Assembly: GCF_900110415.1 (NCBI RefSeq) | Contig: NZ_FODR01000010.1 | Location: 202,564 to 266,563 of the forward strand | From: Mucilaginibacter sp. OK283 | GTDB taxonomy: Bacteria > Bacteroidota > Bacteroidia > Sphingobacteriales > Sphingobacteriaceae | Reading direction: 5' to 3' | Length of the DNA: 64,000 nucleotides | Part shown: piece by piece, positions 15,178 through 25,700 of the stretch | Numbering within the stretch: the stretch's first letter is position 1 | How the letters are laid out: each line of letters begins with the position of its first letter | Translations under genes and position numbers: made by a program | The notes under the pieces: generated by a model | Databases searched by the model: none | Told to the model about the DNA's origin: nothing | Seen by the model: the letters and a program-made list of their open reading frames with translations, nothing else

Positions 15178-17262
15178 TCAATTTACCTCCACAATCTTCA
15201 TCCCCCAAGGCTCCAATTGCATAGCCGAATTGCTGCTTACATTTGCTCCTGAGAACAGTTCCTTCCCGTTGCCATAAGGATAGGTAAAGTTTATTTCCTT
15301 ATCCGAGTAATTAAAATAATAATGCACCGTTTTACCCGCCTGGTTTACGCCGTACTTGGTAATTACAGGGAAAGCCAACTGCTGATCGGTACCCCAAAGG
15401 CCTGCCTTTTTAACCGCGTCGGCCAGTATTTTATCGGTAACGGCGCTGGTTGTAACGCAGCCAATGTAAGTTGCCAGGCCTTTGCCGTATGTGTTTTCGG
15501 TAATGGCCGCGTATTTGCCCCAAACCGGGTGGTCATAATAGGCCAGTACTTTGGCAGTGGTAGGGGTGATGAGTTCCATCCACGTATTAAGCTTTTTATC
15601 TTCCGGTTTCAGGTTAAAATCATCGCCTTTAAGGCCAACGTTTTCGGGCACCGTGAACTGGCTGTAGTAAATTCCTAAAGCTTCATTAATTATGCCGGGT
15701 TGGTGAGTGGTGCGTACCTTAACATTTTCGTCGCTAAAGCCGCTTTTAAAAGTATAAACAACGTGGCCGCCATTTTTAACATAGCGGTTAAGCCGTTGCA
15801 ATAAACTATCGGGTGCGGCATACAAAACGGGCACAATCAGTAGCTTGTAGTTTTCGATGTTCAGGCTGGTAGGGTCAACAAAATCGCAGCCTACGTTCAT
15901 ATGGTATAAGCCGTCGTACAATTGGCGCAATACTTCATTATAACCGGTGCGTACACCCCAACCAAAGCCAAAAGCCTTAAAGCCCGTAAGCGCCTCGTTG
16001 CTGAATAGTATGGCTACATCGTTTTTCTTTTTCAGGTTGATGAGTTTCGGGCTTAGCCGGTCAAAATCTTTGCCGATGGTTTTAGCTTCGTTATAAACCG
16101 GGTTGGGCTCAAAATCGTGGCTTAACAACCCTTTCCAATAGGTTTCGGCCGAGTTGTGGATGGAATGCCATGGCCAATAACCAACCATATTGGCGCCCGA
16201 GGCCAGGTGACTGAAAGCCTGTAATCGTAGCTGACCGGGATAAGGCGTCCATTGAGCAAATCCCTGCGCTTCGGTCTCTATGGTCAAATAGTTTTTACCG
16301 CCCTTCATTGATCGGGTAACATCGCCGCCAAAAGAAATCTCGGCGCCGTTAAGCTTATCCTGGCTGGGGTGATAAATATCTATCCCGGCAATATCCAGGA
16401 CCTTGGCAGCCGCAAAATGGTCAACATCGGGCTGGATACCGAAAGAAGAGCCACGCCAGTCCAGGTCGAAGTTTTGGGTAATGAATTGGTCGGGGCGTTT
16501 GTATTCGCGCACAATGGCCGCCTGCCAGCCTAAATATTGAGTAACCACCTGGCGCTGAAATTTGGCAAATTCAGATGATAAACTTCCATTGATGGTGTTA
16601 TTCATCGATGGGAAATCTTCCCACGCATTAATGCGGTTGCTCCAGTAATCCAGGCCAAAAATATGGTTAATATTATCAAGCGTTTTGTATTTGGCCTGCA
16701 TGTATTTTACAAACAACGCCTGCACATTTGGGCCAGATGTACCGTATGATTTAGTTTCGTTATCAACCTGGTAACCAATAACGGCGGGGTTATCTTTCAC
16801 ATGCTCCATTATCTTACGGATCACCCGCTCGGCATACATCCTGAAATCGGTATTAGTAATATCCATATTTTGCCTTGGTCCGTATTGGTTTTGGCCCTGT
16901 GGTGTAATGGCTAATATTTCGGGATGTTTTCTGGCCATCCATGTAGGTATGGCATAGGTAGGTGTACCAACAATCACTTTGATGCCGCCTTTTTGCATGG
17001 CCGCCAGCACCCTGTCAATATGGGTAAAATCAAAAATACCATCCTGCGGTTCAACGGTGCTCCAGGTCGATTCGGCAATGCGCACCACGTTTATGCCCGC
17101 CTCTTTCATCATCTGCACATCTTTGTCAAGGCGTTCGTAAGGCATATATTCATCGTAATAAGCTACGCCGTAAAGCAGCTTATCCATTTTGGGGTATTGC
17201 GCAAATGAAGCGGCGCAAAAAAATAATTGCACAATGAAAAGCAGCAGGTATCTCTTTTTCAT
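15178..17262 (-). CDS. Exported GH42-type beta-galactosidase
   Basis: A 694-aa secreted glycoside hydrolase. A signal peptide ends near SFA-Q (residues 1-21). The (beta/alpha)8 domain begins LLYGVAYYDEYMPYE, typical of GH42. The proposed acid/base glutamate is E169 in GYQVDNET and the nucleophile is E329 in TIETEAQ. A trimerisation/Rossmann-like GH42M domain (about 405-600) and a short beta domain ending in EPWGMKIVEV follow. It should cleave terminal beta-galactosides in the periplasm or at the surface. It is divergent from the GH43 gene at 17495, and the pair may act on the same plant polysaccharide. The substrate is inferred only. Confidence 0.87.
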   Translation of the reverse strand: MKKRYLLLFIVQLFFCAASFAQYPKMDKLLYGVAYYDEYMPYERLDKDVQMMKEAGINVVRIAESTWSTVEPQDGIFDFTHIDRVLAAMQKGGIKVIVGTPTYAIPTWMARKHPEILAITPQGQNQYGPRQNMDITNTDFRMYAERVIRKIMEHVKDNPAVIGYQVDNETKSYGTSGPNVQALFVKYMQAKYKTLDNINHIFGLDYWSNRINAWEDFPSMNNTINGSLSSEFAKFQRQVVTQYLGWQAAIVREYKRPDQFITQNFDLDWRGSSFGIQPDVDHFAAAKVLDIAGIDIYHPSQDKLNGAEISFGGDVTRSMKGGKNYLTIETEAQGFAQWTPYPGQLRLQAFSHLASGANMVGYWPWHSIHNSAETYWKGLLSHDFEPNPVYNEAKTIGKDFDRLSPKLINLKKKNDVAILFSNEALTGFKAFGFGWGVRTGYNEVLRQLYDGLYHMNVGCDFVDPTSLNIENYKLLIVPVLYAAPDSLLQRLNRYVKNGGHVVYTFKSGFSDENVKVRTTHQPGIINEALGIYYSQFTVPENVGLKGDDFNLKPEDKKLNTWMELITPTTAKVLAYYDHPVWGKYAAITENTYGKGLATYIGCVTTSAVTDKILADAVKKAGLWGTDQQLAFPVITKYGVNQAGKTVHYYFNYSDKEINFTYPYGNGKELFSGANVSSNSAMQLEPWGMKIVEVN

Positions 17263-17494
17263 AAAACTGGATTTTGGTACAAATTGGTTTACGCCATGAA
17301 GCTACAAATTAATTGTGTTTTTAACACACAATGATAAAAAGTTTACAATTGGAGTAATGGTTAATGTGGTTTGGGTAAACTTTTAGCCAAACCGGGTGTT
17401 TTTGTGCAGTAAATGTAGTAGTAAGCCATCTTTTAATTGTTGTTTAAAAACAGATATTAGCATCCTGTTATTACCTATATAAACCAGTGCATAT

Positions 17495-19255
17495 ATGATG
17501 AAGATAGCTGCCCGTATTTTACTGATGCTATTGCTTTGCTTTTTCCTGCTGCATGCAAGCGCGCAAACCAAAAGGTTAACTTATTGCAATCCCCTTAACC
17601 TCGATTACGGCTACACCCCTTTTGATAGTTTTGCAAGCTGGGGCAAACACCGCGCAACTGCCGACCCCACCATGACCTTGTTTAAAGGCAAATACTACCT
17701 GTTCAGCACAAACCAGTTTGGTTACTGGTGGAGTGATGACATGCTGAACTGGAATTTTGTATACCGCAAATTTGTACGCTCCTACAACCAGGTTGCAGGC
17801 GATGAACTTTGCGCGCCTGCAACATTAGTTTTAGGCGATACCTTGCTGGTGATAGGATCGACCTATAATAAGGATTTTACCCTTTGGATGAGCACCAACC
17901 CTACCAAAGATGATTGGAAAGCGGCTAAAGACTATTTTAAAGTAGGCGCCTGGGATCCTGGCATGTTTGCCGATGACGATGGCCGGGTTTACATTTACCA
18001 CGGATCGAGCAATACCCTGCCGCTTTATGGGCAGGAGATAGACAGGAAAACATTTGAACCCATCGGCCCCAAAAAAGAAATGGTTAAGCTGGATCCCGAA
18101 AAGCATGGCTGGGAGCGCTTCGGCGAACATAATGATAATGTATTCCTGCTGCCCTTTATTGAAGGCTCGTGGATGAACAAGCATAACGGCAAATACTACC
18201 TGCAATTTGGCGCGCCCGGTACCGAACAAAGCGGCTATGGCGATGGCGTTTTTGTGGGCGATAAGCCACTTGGTCCGTTTACCTATCAAAAACATAATCC
18301 GTTCTCGTACAAGCCCGGCGGCTTTGCAAAAGGAGCGGGGCACGGAGCAACCTGGGCCGATAAGTATGGCAACTACTGGCATATCAGCACCATGGGTATT
18401 TCGGTAAAAAATAACTTTGAACGCCGCATTGGCTTTTGGCCTGCCGGTTTTGATAAAGACGGAACGCTGTATTGCAACACCGCCTATGGTGATTATCCCC
18501 AATATTTGGCCACCGGCGCCGAAGACCACCTGCAAAGTAACTTTACCGGCTGGATGCTGCTGAACTATAATAAGCCGGTAGAAATATCGTCGACCCTGGG
18601 CGCTTACTACGCCAATAATGCGGTTGACGAAGATATCAAGACTTACTGGAGCGCCAAAACTGCCAGCAAAGGCGAGTGGTTTAAAACCGACCTGGGCGAA
18701 ATCAGTACCATCAACGCCGTGCAAATTAACTATGCCGACCAGGACGCCACGTTTATGGGCAAATCAATGGGCGTTTATCACCAGTATATGGTTTACTCGT
18801 CGGTAGATGGAAAAACATGGAAACCTTTGATTGACAAAAGCCGAAATAAAAAAGATGTACCGCATGATTATATCGAACTAAAAACGCCAGCAAAAGCGCG
18901 TTATCTGAAAATGATTAATCTGCATATGCCTACCGGAAAGTTTGCGCTATCAGGATTCCGGGTATTTGGTAAGGGTGCAGGCGCAAAGCCTGATACTGTT
19001 CAAAACCTGATTGTGCTGCGTGGCGACAGCGAGCGCCGTAACTCCTGGCTTAAATGGAAACCCAATGATAACGCCACCGGCTATACCATTTATTTTGGCA
19101 TAGCGCCCGATAAACTGTACAACAACATGATGGTATACGGCAAAAACGAGTTTTATTTTAGCGGGATGGATAGGGATTTACCTTACTATTTCCAGATAGA
19201 GGCCTTTAATGAAAACGGGATTTCGGCAAGGACAAAGGTGGTAAAGGTGGAATAA
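17495..19255 (+). CDS. Exported GH43 glycosidase with discoidin and Fn3-like domains
   Basis: A 586-aa secreted enzyme. After a signal peptide (residues 1-24; two ATGs at 17495 and 17498 are possible), a five-bladed GH43 propeller spans about 35-345. The catalytic base aspartate is in RATADPT, the pKa-modulating Asp is likely in GAWDPGMF, and a glutamate acid candidate is in GAPGTEQSGYGDG. An F5/8 type C (discoidin) carbohydrate-binding domain follows at about 360-495 (NNAVDEDIKTYWSAKT), then a fibronectin III-like end. GH43 enzymes remove alpha-L-arabinofuranosyl or beta-xylosyl residues; which applies here cannot be told from sequence alone. It is divergent from the GH42 gene with 232 nt between starts. 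Confidence 0.85.
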   Translation: MMKIAARILLMLLLCFFLLHASAQTKRLTYCNPLNLDYGYTPFDSFASWGKHRATADPTMTLFKGKYYLFSTNQFGYWWSDDMLNWNFVYRKFVRSYNQVAGDELCAPATLVLGDTLLVIGSTYNKDFTLWMSTNPTKDDWKAAKDYFKVGAWDPGMFADDDGRVYIYHGSSNTLPLYGQEIDRKTFEPIGPKKEMVKLDPEKHGWERFGEHNDNVFLLPFIEGSWMNKHNGKYYLQFGAPGTEQSGYGDGVFVGDKPLGPFTYQKHNPFSYKPGGFAKGAGHGATWADKYGNYWHISTMGISVKNNFERRIGFWPAGFDKDGTLYCNTAYGDYPQYLATGAEDHLQSNFTGWMLLNYNKPVEISSTLGAYYANNAVDEDIKTYWSAKTASKGEWFKTDLGEISTINAVQINYADQDATFMGKSMGVYHQYMVYSSVDGKTWKPLIDKSRNKKDVPHDYIELKTPAKARYLKMINLHMPTGKFALSGFRVFGKGAGAKPDTVQNLIVLRGDSERRNSWLKWKPNDNATGYTIYFGIAPDKLYNNMMVYGKNEFYFSGMDRDLPYYFQIEAFNENGISARTKVVKVE

Positions 19256-19453
19256 GAAAGCGTTCTGTTCCTTGTTTAATGAAATGTTTATTTTATATTA
19301 TGAAATCGAAGAGTGGTAAGATAATGAAAGCCGAGAGCCGACCCCAATAACATTCGGGTTTAGTATGCATCGGAAACCCTTTTTTATACTCCCCGCGTTT
19401 TTTAAGGGGGAGATAATTATCTTTATTAGTATAGAAATCATTAAAAAAGGAGC

Positions 19454-20014
19454 ATGGATCAAAGACTAAGAAACCATATAGAAAAGATCGTGTTACTCAA
19501 CGATGATGAGTATGAATTTGTATTAAGTCATTTCACCGCTAAAAAATTTAAAAAACATCAATTTCTTATTCAGGAAGGAGAATCTGTAAAACACAATTTT
19601 TTTATTCTGTCCGGGCTTTTAAAGCTGGTGTATATTGACGATACGGCAAAGGAGCATATTGTCTCGTTTGCTATGGAAGACTGGTGGGAAAGCGATTTTC
19701 TGGCCTATTATACGCAGACCCTATCGACCATGTCACTGATATGCCTGGAAGATACAGAAGTACTGTGCTTAACGCTGGAAAATTACCGCAATCTTTGTGA
19801 TAGAATGGAAAAGATGGAAAAATTTTTTCTCGAAAAAGCCAACTTCGGCTTTCTTGGTGCACAAAGGCGCATCGTCTCTTTGTTAACCTCTAATGCAAAA
19901 CAGCGTTACGAACAACTTCTTAAGCAATATCCTTCACTCGTTCAGCGGGTGCCGAAAAGTCAGCTGGCTGCATTCCTGGGAGTATCCCGTGAAACTTTGA
20001 GCCGTTTTAATTAA
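19454..20014 (+). CDS. Crp/Fnr family transcriptional regulator
   Basis: A 186-aa regulator with a cyclic-nucleotide-binding-like beta-roll (residues about 25-115: QFLIQEGESVKHNFFILSGLL) and a winged-helix C-terminus with recognition helix SQLAAFLGVSRETLSRF. No FNR-type iron-sulfur cysteine cluster is visible. The protein stops directly after the recognition helix (SRFN), a few residues earlier than many homologues. AAAAAGGAG precedes the ATG, a rather good Shine-Dalgarno. The following RidA gene is 95 nt downstream on the same strand and may be a target. Confidence 0.85.
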   Translation: MDQRLRNHIEKIVLLNDDEYEFVLSHFTAKKFKKHQFLIQEGESVKHNFFILSGLLKLVYIDDTAKEHIVSFAMEDWWESDFLAYYTQTLSTMSLICLEDTEVLCLTLENYRNLCDRMEKMEKFFLEKANFGFLGAQRRIVSLLTSNAKQRYEQLLKQYPSLVQRVPKSQLAAFLGVSRETLSRFN

Positions 20015-20109
20015 TAGTGTGATATACCTCACATGATAATGGTGAGGTATATCAAGGCTTGATCCCGAATGTTATCCGGATTTTTGCACTGTAAATTTAT
20101 ACTGCAATT

Positions 20110-20580
20110 ATGAAAAAGATCGCAAAACTGGCAACACTATTATTAACAATTACTGCACCTGCATGGGCGCAAACTTCAAAACATGCACAGATGGAAAAAA
20201 GGATAATCAATCCCTGGGGGTGGCAGGACGAACGCAGTTATGTACAGGCTGTTGAAGCAAGACATGTGGAAAGCACACTTTACATTTCGGGACAAACCGC
20301 TATAAGCGATGACGGAATATCAAGTAATGACGATATGAAAACTCAACTGACCAAAGCATTGCAGAATTTAGAGACTGTGATCAGCAAGGCAGGGTACAAA
20401 CCTGAAGGGATCGTCCGCTTAAATATTTATACGACATCGACCTCTGAGCTTTTGTCGAATTTTAAGATTTTTCAAGATTGGGCTGTCAGGAATGGCGTCA
20501 AACAAGCACTTACGCTTTTGGAGGTGAAAAGCTTATTCGAAACTTTAAAAGTTGAGTTGGAAGCAACTGTCGTTAAATAA
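20110..20580 (+). CDS. Exported RidA-family (YjgF) protein lacking the catalytic arginine
   Basis: A 156-aa protein with a signal peptide (MKKIAKLATLLLTITAPAWA, then Q) and a RidA/YjgF domain (residues about 45-156: LYISGQTAISDDG ... LKVELEATVV). RidA enzymes hydrolyse reactive enamines from PLP chemistry in the cytosol. Here the protein is exported, and the position of the conserved arginine of the A-R-S motif reads A-L-T (L134). By comparison with known RidA proteins this predicts no imine deaminase activity. It therefore belongs to a divergent Rid subgroup of unknown function. It follows the Crp-type regulator. Confidence 0.8.
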   Translation: MKKIAKLATLLLTITAPAWAQTSKHAQMEKRIINPWGWQDERSYVQAVEARHVESTLYISGQTAISDDGISSNDDMKTQLTKALQNLETVISKAGYKPEGIVRLNIYTTSTSELLSNFKIFQDWAVRNGVKQALTLLEVKSLFETLKVELEATVVK

Positions 20581-20602
20581 AGTATTCGTTCGAGGATTAG
20601 TG

Positions 20603-20643
20603 GAAACGGAAGACTCACCCGCCGGAATGGGTCTTTCGTTTGC
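20603..20643 (+). terminator. Terminator-like hairpin after the RidA gene
   Basis: GAAACGGAAGACTCACCC and GGGTCTTTCGTTTGC form an imperfect stem separated by GCCGGAAT. The T-content at its 3' side is moderate. Confidence 0.4.
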
Positions 20644-20841
20644 ATAACTTCTACAATCAATTATTAATTTAGGTTTCAGGCTTCTATCTTTAGGCATGAA
20701 GGTAAAGGAGCATAGGTCAGGGATATTAAGTAGGATTCGTTTTGATTATTTGGCGTATCGTATTTCATAACTATTACGCAAATTAAGAAAGGTGGAAGTT
20801 TATTGGCCTAATAGTTGCGGCTTTTTTGTAAACTGCAACCT

Positions 20842-21342
20842 ATGCTGAAAACAATACCTGTATTTATAGCTTCCCTGTTTATTTATAGTGGAATTGCGGC
20901 GCAGACGCCCGATAGTACCTTGAAAAAATCGCCTGTTAAAACTTTAACTGATGCGCAGTATACCGCATTGTTAAAAGGAGATGATATTTATAATATGCCG
21001 CCGGTGGCACTGCTGAACCATTACCCAATGCCGGATGTGGCTATGCAGTTTAAAAAGGAGGCAGGCCTTAGCCCCATACAAATTACTAAGATTGAAGCTA
21101 TTGCTAAAGAGCTGAAACGCAAACGAATTGAAATGGGGGGATTTATTGTTACCAACGAAAAGAGACTGGATGATTTGTTTAACAAAGGAACCGACGAAGG
21201 CAGCATCATTTTTTATAGTAACCGGTCGGGCTTGTACTACGGCGAACTGCGGGATGCCATTTTGATTGCCTGCTACAATACCTGGAAACTGCTATCGCCG
21301 GCCCAGATAAAAAAGCTGGAAACTTTGCAAAATCATAATTGA
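20842..21342 (+). CDS. Exported Spy/CpxP-like helical protein
   Basis: From the ATG at 20842 (MLKTIPVFIASLFIYSGIAA) this is a 166-aa protein with a signal peptide; an upstream in-frame start at 20815 would spoil the signal sequence. The mature chain is helical and has two LSPxQI motifs (LSPIQITKIEAI and LSPAQIKKLETL), the form of the LTxxQ motif of the Spy/CpxP/heavy-metal-resistance family. Such proteins act as periplasmic chaperones or sensors, but the role here is not known. It lies 48 nt before accA; whether they share a transcript is unclear, because a -7-like element sits between them. Confidence 0.6.
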   Translation: MLKTIPVFIASLFIYSGIAAQTPDSTLKKSPVKTLTDAQYTALLKGDDIYNMPPVALLNHYPMPDVAMQFKKEAGLSPIQITKIEAIAKELKRKRIEMGGFIVTNEKRLDDLFNKGTDEGSIIFYSNRSGLYYGELRDAILIACYNTWKLLSPAQIKKLETLQNHN

Positions 21343-21350
21343 TAAATTTG
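21343..21350 (+). promoter_or_regulatory. Possible -7 element for accA
   Basis: TAAATTTG matches TAnnTTTG about 40 nt before the accA ATG. A TTTG at 21324-21327 would give only 15 nt spacing, so the -33 box is doubtful. Confidence 0.35.
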
Positions 21351-21390
21351 CCGATTGATTTGTTTAATTTAGCGGCCCCAAATAAAGTGT

Positions 21391-22344
21391 ATGAAAATAA
21401 CTTTTGATTTTGAAAAACCCCTTGCCGAGCTGATGCAGCAAATTGAAAAGGTGAAGCAGGTTGAAGATAAAAACAAGTTGGATATGTCGGCAACGGTTGC
21501 AGAGCTGGAAGCCAAATTGGAAAGCACCAAAAAAGAAATATACGGCAACCTTACCGGCTGGCAAAAGGTACAGATCTCCCGCCATCCCGAAAGGCCATAT
21601 ACCCTGCAATATATTGAGCTGATGTGCGATGATTTTATTGAATTGCACGGCGACCGTACAGTTGGCGATGATAAAGCCATCATTGGTGGTTTTGGAACAT
21701 TAAATGGCCAAACAGTGATGTTTATAGGCCAGCAAAAAGGCCGTAACACCAAAGAGCGCCAGTACCGCAACTTTGGTATGGCTAACCCCGAAGGCTACCG
21801 GAAGGCTCTGAGGCTGATGAAAATGGCCGAGAAATTCAACAAGCCGGTTGTTACCTTAATTGACACCCCCGGAGCATTCCCCGGCCTGGAGGCCGAAGAG
21901 CGCGGACAAGGTGAAGCCATAGCCCGTAACCTGTTAGAAATGTCGATACTTAAAGTACCTATCATCTGTGTTATTATAGGCGAAGGTGCATCAGGCGGCG
22001 CATTAGGTATAGGTATTGGCGATAAAGTAATGATGCTGGATAACTCCTGGTATTCGGTAATATCGCCGGAGAACTGCTCAACCATCCTTTGGAAAACATG
22101 GGAAAATAAAGAACGTGCCGCCGAAGTTTTGAAACTGACATCTACAGAAATGCTAAAAAACAAGCTGATAGACGGGGTTATTAAAGAGCCCCTTGGTGGC
22201 GCCCACCAGGATCCCGTAGCTATGGCTGCCACGCTTAAAAAGCAATTGCTAAAAGATCTTAAAATCCTCAAAGAAAAAGACGTTACCGAACTGGTTAACG
22301 AGCGCATCGAAAAATTCTGTTCGATGGGTGTAGTAAACGAATAA
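21391..22344 (+). CDS. accA: Acetyl-CoA carboxylase carboxyltransferase subunit alpha
   Basis: The 317-aa alpha subunit of the carboxyltransferase that moves the carboxyl group from biotin to acetyl-CoA to form malonyl-CoA, the first committed step of fatty-acid synthesis. The crotonase-like core contains GFGTLNGQTVMFIGQQKGR, VVTLIDTPGAFPGLEAEERG and EGASGGALGIGIGD, which line the CoA and biotin sites. Length is typical. accD is not nearby, as is common in Bacteroidota. The start at MKITFDFEKPL matches homologues. A strong terminator follows. Confidence 0.96.
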   Translation: MKITFDFEKPLAELMQQIEKVKQVEDKNKLDMSATVAELEAKLESTKKEIYGNLTGWQKVQISRHPERPYTLQYIELMCDDFIELHGDRTVGDDKAIIGGFGTLNGQTVMFIGQQKGRNTKERQYRNFGMANPEGYRKALRLMKMAEKFNKPVVTLIDTPGAFPGLEAEERGQGEAIARNLLEMSILKVPIICVIIGEGASGGALGIGIGDKVMMLDNSWYSVISPENCSTILWKTWENKERAAEVLKLTSTEMLKNKLIDGVIKEPLGGAHQDPVAMAATLKKQLLKDLKILKEKDVTELVNERIEKFCSMGVVNE

Positions 22345-22368
22345 TAGTTTTCGGACTTTAATAACCAT

Positions 22369-22406
22369 ATACTAAAAAAAGCGGCGATTGCCGCTTTTTT
22401 TAGTAT
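22369..22406. terminator. Strong bidirectional terminator after accA
   Basis: A perfect 17-bp stem (ATACTAAAAAAAGCGGC and GCCGCTTTTTTTAGTAT) closes around GATT. The T7 and A7 tracts make it usable in both directions. Confidence 0.88.
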
Positions 22407-22522
22407 CACCCTTTTTGTTACAAGAGCGTCTATTCTTAACGTATTCGGTGGGAGACCTGTCAGTCTGAGTTGTAAAATTTCGCGAAATCCTGAAGGAAGA
22501 ATGACAATGATTTCGCCCTAAT

Positions 22523-22704
22523 GTCATGCTGAACTTGTTTCAGCACCCCACGTGCTAAGTATACTTCATGCGGGTCACCTGTCCTGTGGGATCCTGAAAC
22601 AAGTTACAAGGATGACTTCCGTTTTTAACTTGTCATGGGTAGCCTGTCGAAGACTCGCGCGGAGAGGTCTTTGCCCGCTATGGTTCGACGGGCTCACCAT
22701 GACA
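22523..22704. repeat. Interspersed inverted-repeat cluster between accA and DUF2723 gene
   Basis: Two pairs can be seen. GTCATGCTGAACTTGTTTCAG (22523-22543) faces CCTGAAACAAGTT...GGATGAC (22592-22616). TGTCATGGGTAGCCTGTCGA (22631-22650) faces TCGACGGGCTCACCATGACA (22685-22704). The whole 22407-22724 interval has no gene. Confidence 0.65.
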
Positions 22705-22724
22705 GCCCGTTTAAATTCTTAATT

Positions 22725-25700
22725 CTATTTCCCCGTACCCATGCCTAATTTCTTCTCATATTCTTTAAACTGCGCGTTAAATTTGGCGTTCAGTTGTGGT
22801 TGTTTGTAGTTTTTGGTAAACTCTACCAACCCGTTCAGCATCGACATCGAATATTGGATATCGCGGCTCTCCAGCGTGGTATCGCCGCTTTGCAACAGTG
22901 TTAAATTATAAGCCAGAAGGTTGGTTACGTAAGCATCAATCAGGTTGGCCAGTTTGTTGGCCATTTGGGTTTCGCCCAGGCGATAGGCGGTTTCAATCAG
23001 GTAATATTTGCGGATGGCTATCTCGGTATTTGGGATGGTCTCCGGCATTACCTCGTCGTATTTTTTTAACGCGTTTTTAGCCAGGTCGGTTTTTCCTTCT
23101 TTTAACAGGTTATCGGCCAGGCTGGAATATAACCTCGAGATCAGTGGATAAAACATGGTGTTTGATTCATGATCAAGATAGCTGGCCGTTTTCATGTTGC
23201 CCCATTTGTATTGTGTCATCATATTATGGTACATTACCGGGGTGTTAATCAAATCGGCCGCGTTTGCAGCAGTATCAACTTTTAATGGCATCAGGCGGTT
23301 TGCAAAACCTTCGCTATACAAATATTTGCCCAGGCCTATCAGGTTTTCATCAGGCACGGTGGTAGCAAAGTAAATTGGCCTTTTCCAGTTATTGTGGGCC
23401 AAAATATCCATCATAGCCAAAATATCTTTGGTTACGTATTTGCCGTTAAATGTCCAATCCATTTCGGGTGTTATCTGATCCTTTTGGGCGGCTGGCACTG
23501 TTCCGGTTTTTACCACATCGTCTGCGTTAACCGTTATTTTGAATTTTTTGGTTGGCAGATAGTTGCCCATTTCGCCATTACCATAGTCGGCCATCGCTTC
23601 CTTTTCATCCGAAGTAATAAAATCAAAAACATCCTTTAACTCGGTTGAGCCCGGCAGGTTTTTATCGCTTAAATAAACCACATCGCGTACACCGGCTTTA
23701 AATTTATCGTCGGGCATCGTAATAGGCAAAGGCTCCGATTCATTCATCTTATGTTTCATGCCCCGGATGTACCAATCGGTACCCAGTAAGCTTAAATTTA
23801 CAATGCGTACATCGGGCCTTACGTTTTCAACTTCCTGTATATACCAAAGCGGGTAGGTGTCATTATCGGCATAAGTAAACAAAATAGCATTTGGCGCGCA
23901 GGAGTTAAGATAGTTGTAGGCCATATCATGCGGCGTAAGCTTGGTCGACCGGTTATGGTCGTCCCACTCCTGGTTGGCCATTAAAACGGGAGCGGCTAAT
24001 AAACAAACCACGGTGGCAATAATTCCGCTGGTTTTAGCATTAACCACCTTCCTTAAAAGCTCGGCCACGCCCATAACACCAAGGCCTATCCAAATGGCAA
24101 AAGCATAAAATGATCCGGCGTAGGCATAATCACGTTCGCGTGGTTGTAGGGGGTCCTGGTTAAGGTAAAGCACAATGGCCAAGCCGGTAAAAAAGAAGAG
24201 TACCAATACTACACCGGCGTTTCGCTGGTCGCTTTTAAAGTGGAAGAATAAGCCCACCAGGCCAATAATCAGCGGTAAAAAGTACAGGCGGTTATAGCTT
24301 TTGCTTTGGGTAACCTCGGCAGGCAATGGCTTGTTAAAATTCCAGCCGCTTATCCAGTTGCCATCGGCGCCGCTATTGCTGGTTTGCCCGTCAAGGTCAT
24401 TGGTACGGCCAACAAAATTCCACAGGAAATAGCGAGTATACATCTGGTTAACCTGCCAGGTACCAAAAAAGCCCAGGTTGGTTGCAAAGGTTGGCTTTTC
24501 GCCATCGGCCAGTTTGCTCCATGCCCGGTAGAACTGCGCATGGCCGCCCTTATCGCTAAACATACGCGGAAAAATGGTATTACGATCATAAACGGTTGTC
24601 AGTTTTTTGCCTGCAACCTCGTACTGAGTTTTGCCGCGGCGGTAAATTTGGGCGCCTTGGGTTTGCTCGGTAGGGGTAGAGTCAAAAAACTGGCCGTATA
24701 GTAATGGCGTATCACCGTACTGATCGCGGTTTAAATAGCTGTTAAGGGCAAATGCATCCTGCGGATCGCTGTTATTAAGGTTAGGATCGGCCTTGGCACG
24801 CACTACTATCATCACAAATGAACTGTAGCCAAACAGTATGAACAACAGGCACACAAAAAAGCTATTGAGAGCAAAACGTTTTTCACGAATTTTAATCACG
24901 TACTCCAACAAGGCCAAAATACCTATGCCAATAAGTGCACCAATAATGCCGGTACTAATACCCAGCGCCAATATAAAACATACCGCCGAAGCTATAATGG
25001 CAAGCTGCGATTGTTTAATAGTATAATAAATGCCAAAAGCAATGGTGCCTATCAATAATGCAAAAAAAGCAATAGCACCGCTGCCGAAGCCCATACCCAG
25101 GGTGTTTACAAAAAGCAGATCGGAGAAGGCCGCGCCTTTAACTGTAAACTGGATAACGCCCCATAACACAAAAGCTACCGATACCACACCCGCAAAAAAT
25201 GCCAGTAGCGTGCCCTGGGCGGTTATGGCTTTTGCCTTGCGGAAATAGATTACTAAAGCTATTGCCGGTATTACCAGCAGGTTTAACAGGTGGATGCCTA
25301 TTGATAAGCCCATGATGTAGGCAATAAAAACAATCCAGCGGTTGGCGTTGGGTTCATCAGCATGGGCATCCCATTTTAGTATAGCCCAAAAAACGATGGC
25401 TGTACATAAAGATGATTGCGCATAAACTTCAGATTCAACTGCCGAAAACCAAAACGTATCTGACCAAGCATAGGCCAAAGCACCAACCAAACCTGAACCT
25501 ATAATGATAATCAGGCTGGCGATATTAATATCTTCGGCTTTTTTTACCAGTATTTTTTTAGCAAGCGCAGTAACCGTCCAGAATAAAAACAGGATAGTTG
25601 CGCCGCTGGCCAATGCCGAGGCCATATTGGCCCAGTAGGCAACCCTGGTATTATCGCCCATAGATAACAGTGTAAATACTTTACCTATCATGGTAAACAA

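Noticed and set aside
15322..15678. Plus-strand open frame inside the GH42 gene
   Set aside because: It lies wholly within the conserved glycosidase and lacks any protein signature.
20815..20841. Earlier start of the Spy-like protein
   Set aside because: The nine extra residues would precede and disrupt the signal peptide that starts at 20842.
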